Positions 1 through 8,454 of a DNA stretch of 32,597 nt are shown in pieces. A model generated the notes under the pieces. That model ran no database searches, was not told where the DNA came from, and saw nothing but the letters and a program-made list of their open reading frames with translations. The translations under genes and the position numbers were made by a program. The stretch lies in NCBI GenBank assembly GCA_030614245.1, contig JAUWKK010000002.1, positions 1-32,597 of the forward strand, in the 5' to 3' direction. The stretch comes from Planctomycetota bacterium (GTDB taxonomy: Bacteria; Planctomycetota; PUPC01; JABMSA01; JAUWKK01). Within the stretch, counting starts at the first letter, position 1. The number at the start of each line of letters is the position of its first letter.

Positions 1-596
<596 letters not shown>

Positions 597-609
597 CGCC
601 CGTCATCTC

Positions 610-798
610 CTACCGTCCGCTCCTATCAGCGTTCATCCGCGGTTCCCGATTCTTTTCCGCCAATCCCTCCAGCTTCGCCTCGCACCCCGTGCAGATCTTC
701 CGATGCCGCTCCATGCACAGCTTCCGACCGCACATCGGGCAATCGATCAATCCCATCCGCCTGAATATCCGCCGCTGCCGCCCGTTCACGTCCCACAT
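610..798 (-). CDS. Small zinc-finger-like protein (CPMC...CTGC)
   Basis: Cys pairs DCPMCGRKLCMERHRKICTGC; tightly packed between neighbours; start uncertain (ATG 798 or GTG 789). Confidence 0.5.
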   Translation of the reverse strand: MWDVNGRQRRIFRRMGLIDCPMCGRKLCMERHRKICTGCEAKLEGLAEKNREPRMNADRSGR

Positions 799-1619
799 CC
801 TCCTTCGCAATCCTCGCGGAATTCGTCGAAGAGCTGCAGCTGGGCGTCGCCCAGGTCAGCCTCATGTAATGGCTGACAGCTTCGGTGCACATAAAGTTTC
901 TGGTCGAGTTTGCGGTTGCAGATGGCGCCGGGCCGCCGCAGCCCTTCGTCGACTTGACGGGCACGCTGCCAGCCGTTCGGATCGCCAGCCCGCAGGCATC
1001 GCCATTCCCGTTGCGATTTGAACGGGCAAAACACGCACGCGGAACGACCAACCGGATGGGGTACGCGTCGCTGGAGGGCTTCTATGGAATCTCGTCGCCT
1101 GATCTCCCGATCGATCAGTGGGAAAGATGCCTCGCTCCACGGCTCCCGAGCGAAGCGGGCTAGCGTGCGGCAGGCCCGCCCCTGCTCCTCGAACGAGAAA
1201 CCGAAGTATTGCACGACGGTCGTGCCCTTCGGCACTCGCTGCCGCGGCTGCATGCCCAACAGCCGTCGACGAATGATCTGTTTGACGACATTGATCTTGT
1301 AGTCTTTGGTGCATTGTCGACGCGTGCGGCCGATAGGCCCGCCCTCGACGGCCCTGGTGTAGGCCGGTATGCTCGCGAACCGGCCGCCTCGGGAGTTTAC
1401 CCCGCGCAGCAGGTCATCCCCGAGCTTCCCCGCTGTACCGGTGAGGATTGGGGGGCCGCCAAGCGTCTGCAGCCACTCAAGGTGCTGATAGACTGCTGCC
1501 GGCTCCTCTTGGGTGTCCGCGAAGATGGCGGCATCTATTTGCAGCCGGTCATCGTAGGCCAGCAGATACAGATGGGTGGAGTTGATGCCGGCGCCGAGGT
1601 TCAAAACGTGCAGGATCAT
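786..1619 (-). CDS. PP-loop superfamily / PAPS-reductase-like phage protein
   Basis: N-terminal LHVLNLGAGINSTHLYLLAYDDRLQIDAAIFADTQEEPAAVYQHLEWL, RRQCTKDYKINVVKQIIR, C-terminal SACVFCPFKSQREWRCLRAGDPNGW; starts at TAATATG just after the upstream stop. Confidence 0.7.
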   Translation of the reverse strand: MILHVLNLGAGINSTHLYLLAYDDRLQIDAAIFADTQEEPAAVYQHLEWLQTLGGPPILTGTAGKLGDDLLRGVNSRGGRFASIPAYTRAVEGGPIGRTRRQCTKDYKINVVKQIIRRRLLGMQPRQRVPKGTTVVQYFGFSFEEQGRACRTLARFAREPWSEASFPLIDREIRRRDSIEALQRRVPHPVGRSACVFCPFKSQREWRCLRAGDPNGWQRARQVDEGLRRPGAICNRKLDQKLYVHRSCQPLHEADLGDAQLQLFDEFREDCEGGCGT

Positions 1620-1620
1620 A

Positions 1621-2091
1621 TTAAAGCATCTCCCGACCGGGACCATCGCGAATCTCTCGGAACATCTGTCTGACTTCGGCCCGCCCGGCGTAACGCAGTC
1701 CGCGCCGATAGTGGTTCTTGGCGAAGCGCGCCATCCCCCTGCGTGCCCGAAAAAGTCTCCGAAATCTCGTGAGGATATCCTGCTCGTCGCCCCCGCAAAG
1801 TGCAATGCGTCCCTCGCGGCTCATGATGTCGCCCCCCGCTCCTGCCGCAGCCGCACGAGGGTCGGGGCCGTCACCTCGTGCGGCCCCGTGCAACACCGCC
1901 AGGCGGCGTTTATTGGCCGTCAAGTCGTAGCGATCGGTCTGCAGCCACGATCGTCGCAGCCCGATCGCTTTCCGCATCATCTCCAACTTCTCGTCCGTAT
2001 CCGCCATCATGTGACAGCATTCGCGGCATCCCTCCGGGAACCTCCCAACCCAGTCTCGGCTAAGGAAGAGTTTGTCGACATAGACAGCCAT
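1621..2091 (-). CDS. DUF4031 domain-containing protein
   Basis: MAVYVDKLFLSRDW...ECCHMMADTDEKLEMMRKAIGLRRSWLQTDRYDLTANKRRLAVLHGA matches the DUF4031 pattern. Confidence 0.8.
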   Translation of the reverse strand: MAVYVDKLFLSRDWVGRFPEGCRECCHMMADTDEKLEMMRKAIGLRRSWLQTDRYDLTANKRRLAVLHGAARGDGPDPRAAAAGAGGDIMSREGRIALCGGDEQDILTRFRRLFRARRGMARFAKNHYRRGLRYAGRAEVRQMFREIRDGPGREML

Positions 2092-2477
2092 CAATGCTGT
2101 CCTCCACTGTAGCGAGTGCCCCGGTTCCAGAAAATGTGGTGATTGGAATTGATGGCCATTTCGTGTCCGCATCTGCAACAGCGCATGATCGGCTGGTGCG
2201 TTTCTGCAGACCATCGGAGGCGAAGGTTATAAGCCTTGGGCGCATTGGGCTCGGCGGCCAATCCGCAGAAGGGGCAGGGATCCGGGTAACGGCCTATGAC
2301 CGGCACCAACCCATGTTCGTCCAGGCATTCCCGCCGGCCGACGACGCCGCAGACGGGGCATGGCCGGCAAATGCACCCAAACGTCCCATCCGCGGGATCG
2401 CGGCCACACAGCTCGCAAAGTCCTTCGGTAATCCGCGGCGAGAGGGCGGCACCGCCTCGTAGATCATACGTCCCCAT
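2091..2477 (-). CDS. Multi-zinc-ribbon small protein
   Basis: CELCGRD, CRPCPVCG, CPFCG, CCRCGHE; AAGGAG before ATG 2477. Confidence 0.6.
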   Translation of the reverse strand: MGTYDLRGGAALSPRITEGLCELCGRDPADGTFGCICRPCPVCGVVGRRECLDEHGLVPVIGRYPDPCPFCGLAAEPNAPKAYNLRLRWSAETHQPIMRCCRCGHEMAINSNHHIFWNRGTRYSGGQH

Positions 2478-2487
2478 GATTTGCTCC

Positions 2488-2751
2488 TTATGGTATCCTC
2501 CTGCCTTCCAGAATTTCCTTGACACTATTTTGAAGCTGTCTCGTATATTCCTGGCGCACGCCAGAGTGCTCGGGCTGAACGATGCGGCGCGCTAGTTCAA
2601 CCAACTTCTCCAAAGCCCGCCACTCCGCCGCGCAGCAGCACACGACAGGCTCCGTGATTGTGACTATGTCGATGATGGGCTCGCCAGCTCCATTCAGGCT
2701 GCGGCAGGCGATCTCACTGCTCGAGGCCTCGATCGGCTTTATCCACGTCAT
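2488..2751 (-). CDS. Small hypothetical phage protein (CCCAAEW family)
   Basis: MTWIKPIEASSSEIACRSLNGAGEPIIDIVTITEPVVCCCAAEWRALEKLVELARRIV...; AAAGGA upstream; 4-nt overlap with neighbour. Confidence 0.55.
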   Translation of the reverse strand: MTWIKPIEASSSEIACRSLNGAGEPIIDIVTITEPVVCCCAAEWRALEKLVELARRIVQPEHSGVRQEYTRQLQNSVKEILEGRRIP

Positions 2752-3050
2752 GTGTCTGTCCTTTCGGTAATTTCCTGGATGAGATGGTGAAACTTGCGAC
2801 ACTTTTCTCCGTCTGCGTCTCCCAGCAACAGATCCGCATCGATCTCGGCGGCCAATTTCACTAATCGCAAGAGCGCGAGGAAGTGGTCGAGTTCGCAATA
2901 TACCCCTTCGTATTGTGCCCAGAATACCGGGCACGATGAGGCCCCGCTGTATCGCATGGCGGCCTCGAGGATAGGATTTTTCATGCGCTCGGGCACGTAG
3001 ATGTCGGCTCTCACGCCCCGTAGCGCGGGTTTCCATTTTTGCAGGCTCAT
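2748..3050 (-). CDS. Small hypothetical phage protein, possible paralogue of neighbours
   Basis: MSLQKWKPALRGVRADIYVPERMKNPILEAAMRYSGASSCPVFWAQYEGVYCELDHFLALLRLVKLAAE...; overlaps both neighbours by 4 nt. Confidence 0.55.
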   Translation of the reverse strand: MSLQKWKPALRGVRADIYVPERMKNPILEAAMRYSGASSCPVFWAQYEGVYCELDHFLALLRLVKLAAEIDADLLLGDADGEKCRKFHHLIQEITERTDT

Positions 3051-3616
3051 TTGGGATCTGGCTCCGTTTCTCCCGCAGACGGGTCGGCACCACCGCAAAG
3101 ATCGTCCCGCCCACATTGGCCCCTCAATGCCGCCTCGAGGGCGAGGTGGAAGGCCTCGCCACCGTGGATCAAGCGCAGCGCGTCGACGCGTAGGGCGGCC
3201 CCGGTCGCCACCAACCGCCGCCAAGCCTGCCACTCCGCTCGGCAGCATATCGTGCACGAGCCGCCAAGATACACCTGCGGCCACGGCTCGGGCACATCGG
3301 GTGCCGGAGAAGGCGGCGTGCAACCAGTCGGCAGGAAGTGACCCTCCCGCTTGCAGCCCGCGCTCAGTCGGTCCGTCGGGTCAACATTCAGCAATATTTC
3401 GCAATCGCAGAAGGCGTTGTAACAGTGCTGGAAGTGCTGGAACGTTCGTGCGATAGAGATGTCATCGAGCGAGCGCAAGACACTGGCCGCAACCTCATAG
3501 GTCCCAGTGCACTTCAAGGTAACACGGCCATCGGGATGTTTCCGGCATAGCCGTGCGGCGAGTTGGTCTGTGAAACACTCAAATTTCGGATGGTCTCGGT
3601 CCATGCGTAGCATCAT
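3047..3616 (-). CDS. Hypothetical Cys-rich phage protein (CTICCRAEW family)
   Basis: 189-aa ORF, GGSCTICCRAEWQAWRRLVATGAALR resembles the 2488-2751 protein. Confidence 0.55.
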   Translation of the reverse strand: MMLRMDRDHPKFECFTDQLAARLCRKHPDGRVTLKCTGTYEVAASVLRSLDDISIARTFQHFQHCYNAFCDCEILLNVDPTDRLSAGCKREGHFLPTGCTPPSPAPDVPEPWPQVYLGGSCTICCRAEWQAWRRLVATGAALRVDALRLIHGGEAFHLALEAALRGQCGRDDLCGGADPSAGETEPDPK

Positions 3617-3663
3617 AACATCCTTTCAAACAGTATCGATTCAAAACATCCTGGATTGAACTG

Positions 3664-4041
3664 TTATCCAGCAAGCTCCTTCTCTAGCAGGCACTCGGGA
3701 CAATACGGCCCAAAGCCCTCGGCGGCGAAGAATCTCTTTCCGCAAGAGCAGCTTCGTTCCGTTATGCCGTAGTGGACAGTAATTCCTGCCGCGACACACT
3801 CGGGGCAGAACGGCTCATAGCCAGGCAGCGGCTGTTCCTTTTCGGGGAATCGTCGGTGGCAGTGCTTGCATTCATAGGTGGTTTGATGATTCGCCGGAAG
3901 AGGATTATCCTGACTTTCCTTACTCGAGAACTCCGCCCAGTACTCAGACATGCCTTTGATGGTCAACGCACGCCGACGGACGGTGGTCGCCAGATCCAAT
4001 GCGAGCGTGTGCCGTGGCACCCTAATCGTCGGCCGATCCAT
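3664..4041 (-). CDS. Zinc-ribbon protein
   Basis: MDRPTIRVPRHTLALDLATTVRRRALTIKG...CKHCHRRFPEK...CPEC...CSCGKRF...CPEC. Confidence 0.6.
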   Translation of the reverse strand: MDRPTIRVPRHTLALDLATTVRRRALTIKGMSEYWAEFSSKESQDNPLPANHQTTYECKHCHRRFPEKEQPLPGYEPFCPECVAAGITVHYGITERSCSCGKRFFAAEGFGPYCPECLLEKELAG

Positions 4042-4450
4042 CGTTTTGATCTCCTGACGAGTGCCACGTGACGGCACTCGCGGCCATAGTTGCCGGCGTG
4101 CCGGCCACCGATGTCGGCGGGCATACCGTACCAGCCGCAACGCCTGGCGGCATGATGGCCAACACCGTCGCTGTGGGCTTCTGCAAACTGCGGACAACCG
4201 TGCTGATGATGTTGGCCGCAGCTATTTCCAGATGCTTCTGCGACCAGTTATCGTTCCAACGCTCATTGTACTGCCGGATCATGATAGGCAAATCCGTCCC
4301 CTCATCGAGCTTGAATAGCAGCTTATGTTCGGTGCGGCGCATGAGAAAGCGGAAATCGCATACACGCTGCAGCCCCCAGGCCTCGCATTGGAGGTACTCC
4401 TCATCCGACGGCTCACGCGGGCAGTGCCACGCGTAATCATCAGTCAGCAT
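4022..4450 (-). CDS. Hypothetical phage protein
   Basis: MLTDDYAWHCPREPSDEEYLQCEAWGLQRVCDFRFLMRRTEHKLLFKLDEG...; part of the tightly packed operon. Confidence 0.5.
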   Translation of the reverse strand: MLTDDYAWHCPREPSDEEYLQCEAWGLQRVCDFRFLMRRTEHKLLFKLDEGTDLPIMIRQYNERWNDNWSQKHLEIAAANIISTVVRSLQKPTATVLAIMPPGVAAGTVCPPTSVAGTPATMAASAVTWHSSGDQNDGSADD

Positions 4451-4844
4451 GGCCGTCCCCCTTCGGAGCATCCGCATCATGTGGCACCATCGAGAGCCGC
4501 AGCGGGCCGGACGGGCTCCGATGCTCTTCCTGTAATCGCTTGAACTCGACCTGCGTCTCGGCCTCGACCTGAATCGCTTCGGTGCGTTGGCCGAGCTTCA
4601 TCGCCTCCCTCGCGTGCTCGTCCAGCCGGCATGCCAGGCCGAAAATAATATGCTGGAATTTCGCCCGCATCTGCCGCGTCCGCCGCTCCAGCACTATCCC
4701 TTTGGCCCGCGAGCGGAAGATGGCATTTTGCTGCTCCACGTCGAGCTGGTTGCTCGTATCGAGTAGATTCCGCTCATGCTGCTCGATGGAGGCCTGTGCT
4801 TCCGTCAATTGTTGCCGAAGTGTTTGCTTTTTCGCCACGATCAT
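4440..4844 (-). CDS. Coiled-coil hypothetical protein
   Basis: MIVAKKQTLRQQLTEAQASIEQHERNLLDTSNQLDVEQQNAIF...; GGAG upstream. Confidence 0.5.
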   Translation of the reverse strand: MIVAKKQTLRQQLTEAQASIEQHERNLLDTSNQLDVEQQNAIFRSRAKGIVLERRTRQMRAKFQHIIFGLACRLDEHAREAMKLGQRTEAIQVEAETQVEFKRLQEEHRSPSGPLRLSMVPHDADAPKGDGHAD

Positions 4845-4940
4845 TCTCCTTCTGTTGTTCGATGCCAGGCGACGAGGCGGGCGCCCAGTACGGGCAAAAG
4901 TGATGTGGCATCCGCCTGCCGCCGGCTTTCCCCCGGAAAT

Positions 4941-5282
4941 CTATGCTTGCTGCTCCTCACTGGATGCCGACTGCAAACGCAATTCCATGTCCGCCAATGC
5001 CAAGTTGCTCTTGATCTCGTTGAGCGTCGTGGAACCAGCGTTCCTATGGCGGAGGATGTCGTTTTCGGATAGCCTCGCCAGCTCCTCCATGCTGCTGATG
5101 GCATGATGACTCAATACATTGCGGGCCCTGACGCTCCATCCGAACTCCGATACCGGCGTGAACCCGGATCGCTTTTCGTCGGGCGACTTCCCGAGATAAA
5201 CCGCGCGCCGCAGGCGTTCAATCTCCAAAGCCGCGGCGATAAGTAGCTGGGCCTCTTCACGCAGTTTTTTCACAATATCCAT
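4941..5282 (-). CDS. RNA polymerase alpha-subunit C-terminal-domain-like protein
   Basis: FGWSVRARNVLSHHAISSMEELARLSENDILRHRNAGSTTLNEIKSNLALADMEL aligns by eye with RpoA CTD ([53 protein letters not shown]); AAAGGGG SD. Confidence 0.75.
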   Translation of the reverse strand: MDIVKKLREEAQLLIAAALEIERLRRAVYLGKSPDEKRSGFTPVSEFGWSVRARNVLSHHAISSMEELARLSENDILRHRNAGSTTLNEIKSNLALADMELRLQSASSEEQQA

Positions 5283-5311
5283 GATGCCCCTTTCAAGAAG
5301 CGCGGGGCCTG

Positions 5312-5422
5312 TCCGACGGCCTGGTCTTCGACCCCAGCCCGGGCGTCGAGCGCCTCTATCGGCCCAGGCCCCGCATTGCTCCGTGGAACGTTGTTAGTTC
5401 GATGATGCATCTCGACACCGCG
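5312..5422 (-). repeat. Leader direct repeat copy A (~111 bp)
   Basis: Same-orientation match to 6631-6741, about 13 differences by eye; lies ~30 nt upstream of the 5282 start. Confidence 0.85.
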
Positions 5423-6220
5423 TTATCGCACGCGTCGGGGTTTCAGTTTTTTCCGTGTGACTATCCGCCCCGTGCCGCCACAGTATTTACACTTCGCTTT
5501 CCGATACTTGCCGTCGTAATTACTTCTCGTTCCTCGCACGACCCCATCGCCGCCACAGCGAGGACAACGAATCTTTATCAGGCGAAATCTTGGCTTTGAT
5601 GTTTTCTGACTGAATGGCTTGGAGCCAATCGATTTGTTCCGGTGCGGCGCCTGCAGATCATCTGGAATCGTCTCCTCGAGGACGTCTGTATTTTCCGCTT
5701 CGTCTTTCCCGATAATTCTGCCCCGACGGTCTACGGCAAAGCGACAGATGAGTTTGAATTCATAAATCTCATACGTCCCGAACTTGGGGCCTTTGGGAGC
5801 AAACCGCCGAATGGCGGCTTTTGCTTTCCGGTAAGATGGAAAGAACATCAACCGATGACCAAGAGTGACCGGGGCTCGTCCAGGCGTTGAGAAGAAGAGT
5901 TGTTGACGTATTTCCGGTTTCTTCGCCGAGGCCGCAGCATCATTCATTGTCTGCAGCGCCCTGCCAGAGAGAGGCTGGAGGGTATCATCGCCATCACGGA
6001 TTGCCCCACACTCCGCTCCATCGACGTTGTAAAAGCGAAGGCCAAAGACAGATACAATCTTTTGGTCCCGTTCCTTAATCGCGGCACGTGGTACAGCCTG
6101 GCCGATTCGCTGGCCCGGGGCCGGTCGTTCCTGGGGCTGGTCGAGGTCGGGGGCCGCAGCTGCATCGCCGGCATCGGCGCCGGCGATGAGTCCCAGCAAG
6201 AACATAATAAACACATTCAT
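5423..6220 (-). CDS. Putative exported protein with DnaJ-type CxxCxGxG zinc motifs
   Basis: Hydrophobic N-terminus MNVFIMFLLGLIAGADA; C-terminal CPRCGGDGVVRGTRSNYDGKYRKAKCKYCGGTG. Confidence 0.6.
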   Translation of the reverse strand: MNVFIMFLLGLIAGADAGDAAAAPDLDQPQERPAPGQRIGQAVPRAAIKERDQKIVSVFGLRFYNVDGAECGAIRDGDDTLQPLSGRALQTMNDAAASAKKPEIRQQLFFSTPGRAPVTLGHRLMFFPSYRKAKAAIRRFAPKGPKFGTYEIYEFKLICRFAVDRRGRIIGKDEAENTDVLEETIPDDLQAPHRNKSIGSKPFSQKTSKPRFRLIKIRCPRCGGDGVVRGTRSNYDGKYRKAKCKYCGGTGRIVTRKKLKPRRVR

Positions 6221-6276
6221 TTCGTTCTCCTTTTTCGCCCCTCGATAAAGCCCCGTTCCCCCGGCGAGGGGTTTGA

Positions 6277-6298
6277 TCGCTGACCCCGAGGCCAGCGA
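6277..6298. repeat. 22-bp intergenic hairpin element, copy 1
   Basis: TCGCTGACCCCGAGGCCAGCGA; exact reverse complement of 26114-26135; 9-bp stem/4-nt loop. Confidence 0.7.
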
Positions 6299-6320
6299 AC
6301 CGGGAAGGGCATTGCGTCAT

Positions 6321-6605
6321 TTACCGACTATCCTCCAGCGCCCGCACCGCGTTGTCGAGAGCCGGATCATTGTGGAATGCCCCCGAGCTCCCGCCCGTGC
6401 GGCCGGCGTTCTCGTCCAGAATCTGCTCGATGTTGTCGTGGATATCGCCGCCGAGCACCTCGTTCGCACAATCAGGACAATACGCCGTCGTCCCGACCAT
6501 CAGCATTGCCCTATCGCCGCACCCGCACCAGCGCGGCCGCGCCTGCTCGGACAGCATATATATCTCCCCGCGCCGCCCTGCCCGTCTTTTACGTCGTGGC
6601 CTCAA
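6321..6605 (-). CDS. Small zinc-ribbon protein
   Basis: MLSEQARPRWCGCGDRAMLMVGTTAYCPDCANEVLGG...; TTG 6605 (after AGGAGG) or an internal ATG after GGGGAG. Confidence 0.55.
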   Translation of the reverse strand: MRPRRKRRAGRRGEIYMLSEQARPRWCGCGDRAMLMVGTTAYCPDCANEVLGGDIHDNIEQILDENAGRTGGSSGAFHNDPALDNAVRALEDSR

Positions 6606-6630
6606 CCCAACCTCCTATCTGCGGAGCTCA

Positions 6631-6741
6631 TCCGACGGCCTGGCGTTCGGCCCCAGCCCGGGCGTCAAGCGCCTCTACCGGCACGAGCCCTGCATTGCTC
6701 CGTGGAGCGTTGTTAGTTCCATGATGCATCTCGACTCTGCG
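6631..6741 (-). repeat. Leader direct repeat copy B (~111 bp)
   Basis: Same-orientation match to 5312-5422; lies ~26 nt upstream of the 6605 start. Confidence 0.85.
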
Positions 6742-6922
6742 CGACATGTCGTACGATTGTCGGGTGCGGGCGCACGCATCGATGTCACGCGGTATGAAGG
6801 CGTGTGCGTGCACCCGCTGGAGCTCTGCATTTGTAACTATCTCGCGTGACATCGTGCGGTCACCTTATCTCGGTTGGTTCCGTCAATCAAGGGTTTTTTC
6901 GCCGAGGGGCGAAAGTTTTATA

Positions 6923-7264
6923 TTATCTCTCATGGTTGAGGAGCTTCTTGATATCGAGTAGGTGATTGGCGATGACGCCGAGTCCGCCGATTATGAATGC
7001 GATGCCAACACTTAAGATACCGCAGCCCAAGATGATACACCCCGGAATTGATCGAGTCGCCGCTTGAGTTCCTCGTAAAATCTCGCCGCGACTATGCCAA
7101 AAACTCTCATGCCTTATATCGTATCCGACCGGCGTTGCCATCATGAACCCGATGAAGACGAGAAAAGCGGCCAGCAGTCCCAGGCCGACCGCACCCACTA
7201 TCATATCAGACCCGCGTTGTCGCTTCTTCTCGGTTCCCGGTATCGGTCCTTTGTGTCCCATCAT
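6923..7264 (-). CDS. Two-TM membrane protein
   Basis: MIVGAVGLGLLAAFLVFIGFMMA and CIILGCGILSVGIAFIIGGLGVIA; AAGGAG before ATGATG. Confidence 0.6.
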   Translation of the reverse strand: MMGHKGPIPGTEKKRQRGSDMIVGAVGLGLLAAFLVFIGFMMATPVGYDIRHESFWHSRGEILRGTQAATRSIPGCIILGCGILSVGIAFIIGGLGVIANHLLDIKKLLNHER

Positions 7265-7611
7265 CAAACTCCTTGCTTGTTGGTTGGAACGAGCGAGCGC
7301 GCCACTTGCATCGAGGCCCACGGGATCGGCCGCTCGCCCCGCTCATACCTGGCGATGTTGTTGCCCGTTGTGTGCAGCAGCTCCGCCAGGCGGGCCTGAG
7401 TGAGGCCGAGCCGCTTGCGGATGGTCCGCAGCTCTACACCCGAGGCCCAGCGGCGGTCGACGGTGCGCACAGATGCGTCTATGCCGATCATCGCATAGCT
7501 ATCCGGCTCGGCGAACCGCACGAGCGCGTAGACGTGAAGTCCGCCGCGTTCCTCATCGGCAGGGTGGCGGAGGAACTCGGCTATCAGTATGGCGTTCTGT
7601 GGTAGATTCAT
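7264..7611 (-). CDS. Xre-family HTH transcriptional regulator-like
   Basis: GVELRTIRKRLGLTQARLAELLHTTGNNIARYERGERPIP. Confidence 0.75.
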   Translation of the reverse strand: MNLPQNAILIAEFLRHPADEERGGLHVYALVRFAEPDSYAMIGIDASVRTVDRRWASGVELRTIRKRLGLTQARLAELLHTTGNNIARYERGERPIPWASMQVARSLVPTNKQGV

Positions 7612-7913
7612 TGTCTGCCTCCTCGCCGTACGAATTCATCGATCACCGGATCGTAATCGCCGCCGCGGGGATTGTCCGGCAGCATCTCGTCGGCGAGGCT
7701 GCGCAGGGCGCGGCGCGTCCTCGGGCCATTGTGTATGCCCGCGGCATCGGCCAGCATATCAAGGATGTTGCATTCGCACCGATCGGCCTCATACTCGACG
7801 CCGATGTCAGTGATCTCGCCATCCACAAGCACAACCGGCAACCCGTAGCTGCTCGTTGCGTGCTCGTTGGTGATGATTACTTGTCGGCCATCGATCATTA
7901 GTTTCGCATTCAT
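7608..7913 (-). CDS. Hypothetical phage protein
   Basis: MNAKLMIDGRQVIITNEHATSSYGLPVVLVDGEITDIGVEY...; GAGGAG upstream; 4-nt overlap with downstream gene. Confidence 0.55.
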   Translation of the reverse strand: MNAKLMIDGRQVIITNEHATSSYGLPVVLVDGEITDIGVEYEADRCECNILDMLADAAGIHNGPRTRRALRSLADEMLPDNPRGGDYDPVIDEFVRRGGRQ

Positions 7914-7960
7914 TTCGCTCCTCCTCGTCCGTGGGGGGCCTGGCGGCGACCCGGGTGGCG

Positions 7961-8365
7961 TTAGTCTCTCATTGCCGCCTCGTGGCAGTATGCGTGCCAC
8001 TCGGCCTCCATATCACCGATCACTTGGATGTAATCCTCACCGGCATCAAGCCGGGCAAGTGCCTTGCGGCCTGCAGCGCCCTTGACATAGTTGGCCGCAT
8101 CGCTGTAGCCGCGAGCATCCGAGCGTGCTGCGATAGCGGGATAGGTTTCTCGCCATTCGGCCAGCCGCCGTGCTGCATTGTCGCGAGCGCGGCGGCTCTC
8201 ATCCGGGTCAGTATCCGCAAGTGCCTCAGCACGGTCCCGCAGCCGTCCGATAATCTCCATGTCCCGCTCGTGGGCGAGGCGGTCATCGCCGTGGGCGGCT
8301 CGCTCGGCGTCGACCTTCTGCTGCGCTGCCCTCAGTTTCCGGTTGATGTCTTTGCCCCATCTCAT
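7961..8365 (-). CDS. Hypothetical charged helical protein, first gene of the leftward accessory operon
   Basis: MRWGKDINRKLRAAQQKVDAERAAHGDDRLAHERDMEIIGRL...; AAAGGAG before ATGATG (8368/8365). Confidence 0.5.
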   Translation of the reverse strand: MRWGKDINRKLRAAQQKVDAERAAHGDDRLAHERDMEIIGRLRDRAEALADTDPDESRRARDNAARRLAEWRETYPAIAARSDARGYSDAANYVKGAAGRKALARLDAGEDYIQVIGDMEAEWHAYCHEAAMRD

Positions 8366-8425
8366 CATCTCGCTCCTTTGTCCCGTGTTTGCCTTTGTTT
8401 CGTGCATGTCTCTCATTCCACCCAT

Positions 8426-8454
8426 ATTATACCACGGGCATAGGCCGAAGTCAA
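8426..8454 (-). promoter_or_regulatory. Near-consensus sigma70-type promoter with upstream A/T tract
   Basis: Minus strand TTGACT (8454-8449) - 17 nt - TATAAT (8431-8426), preceded by AAGTTTTTTATTTTTCC. Confidence 0.85.

Noticed and set aside
6628-6852. 74-aa minus-strand ORF overlapping leader repeat B
   Set aside because: Copy A lacks an equivalent conserved ORF boundary, substitutions between copies are not codon-like, and no good SD; more likely a leader than a CDS.
6887-6920. TTTCGCC-GAGG-GGCGAAA hairpin as terminator of the 6923-7264 gene
   Set aside because: On the minus strand it is followed by A/C rather than T; the T-rich side faces the wrong direction.
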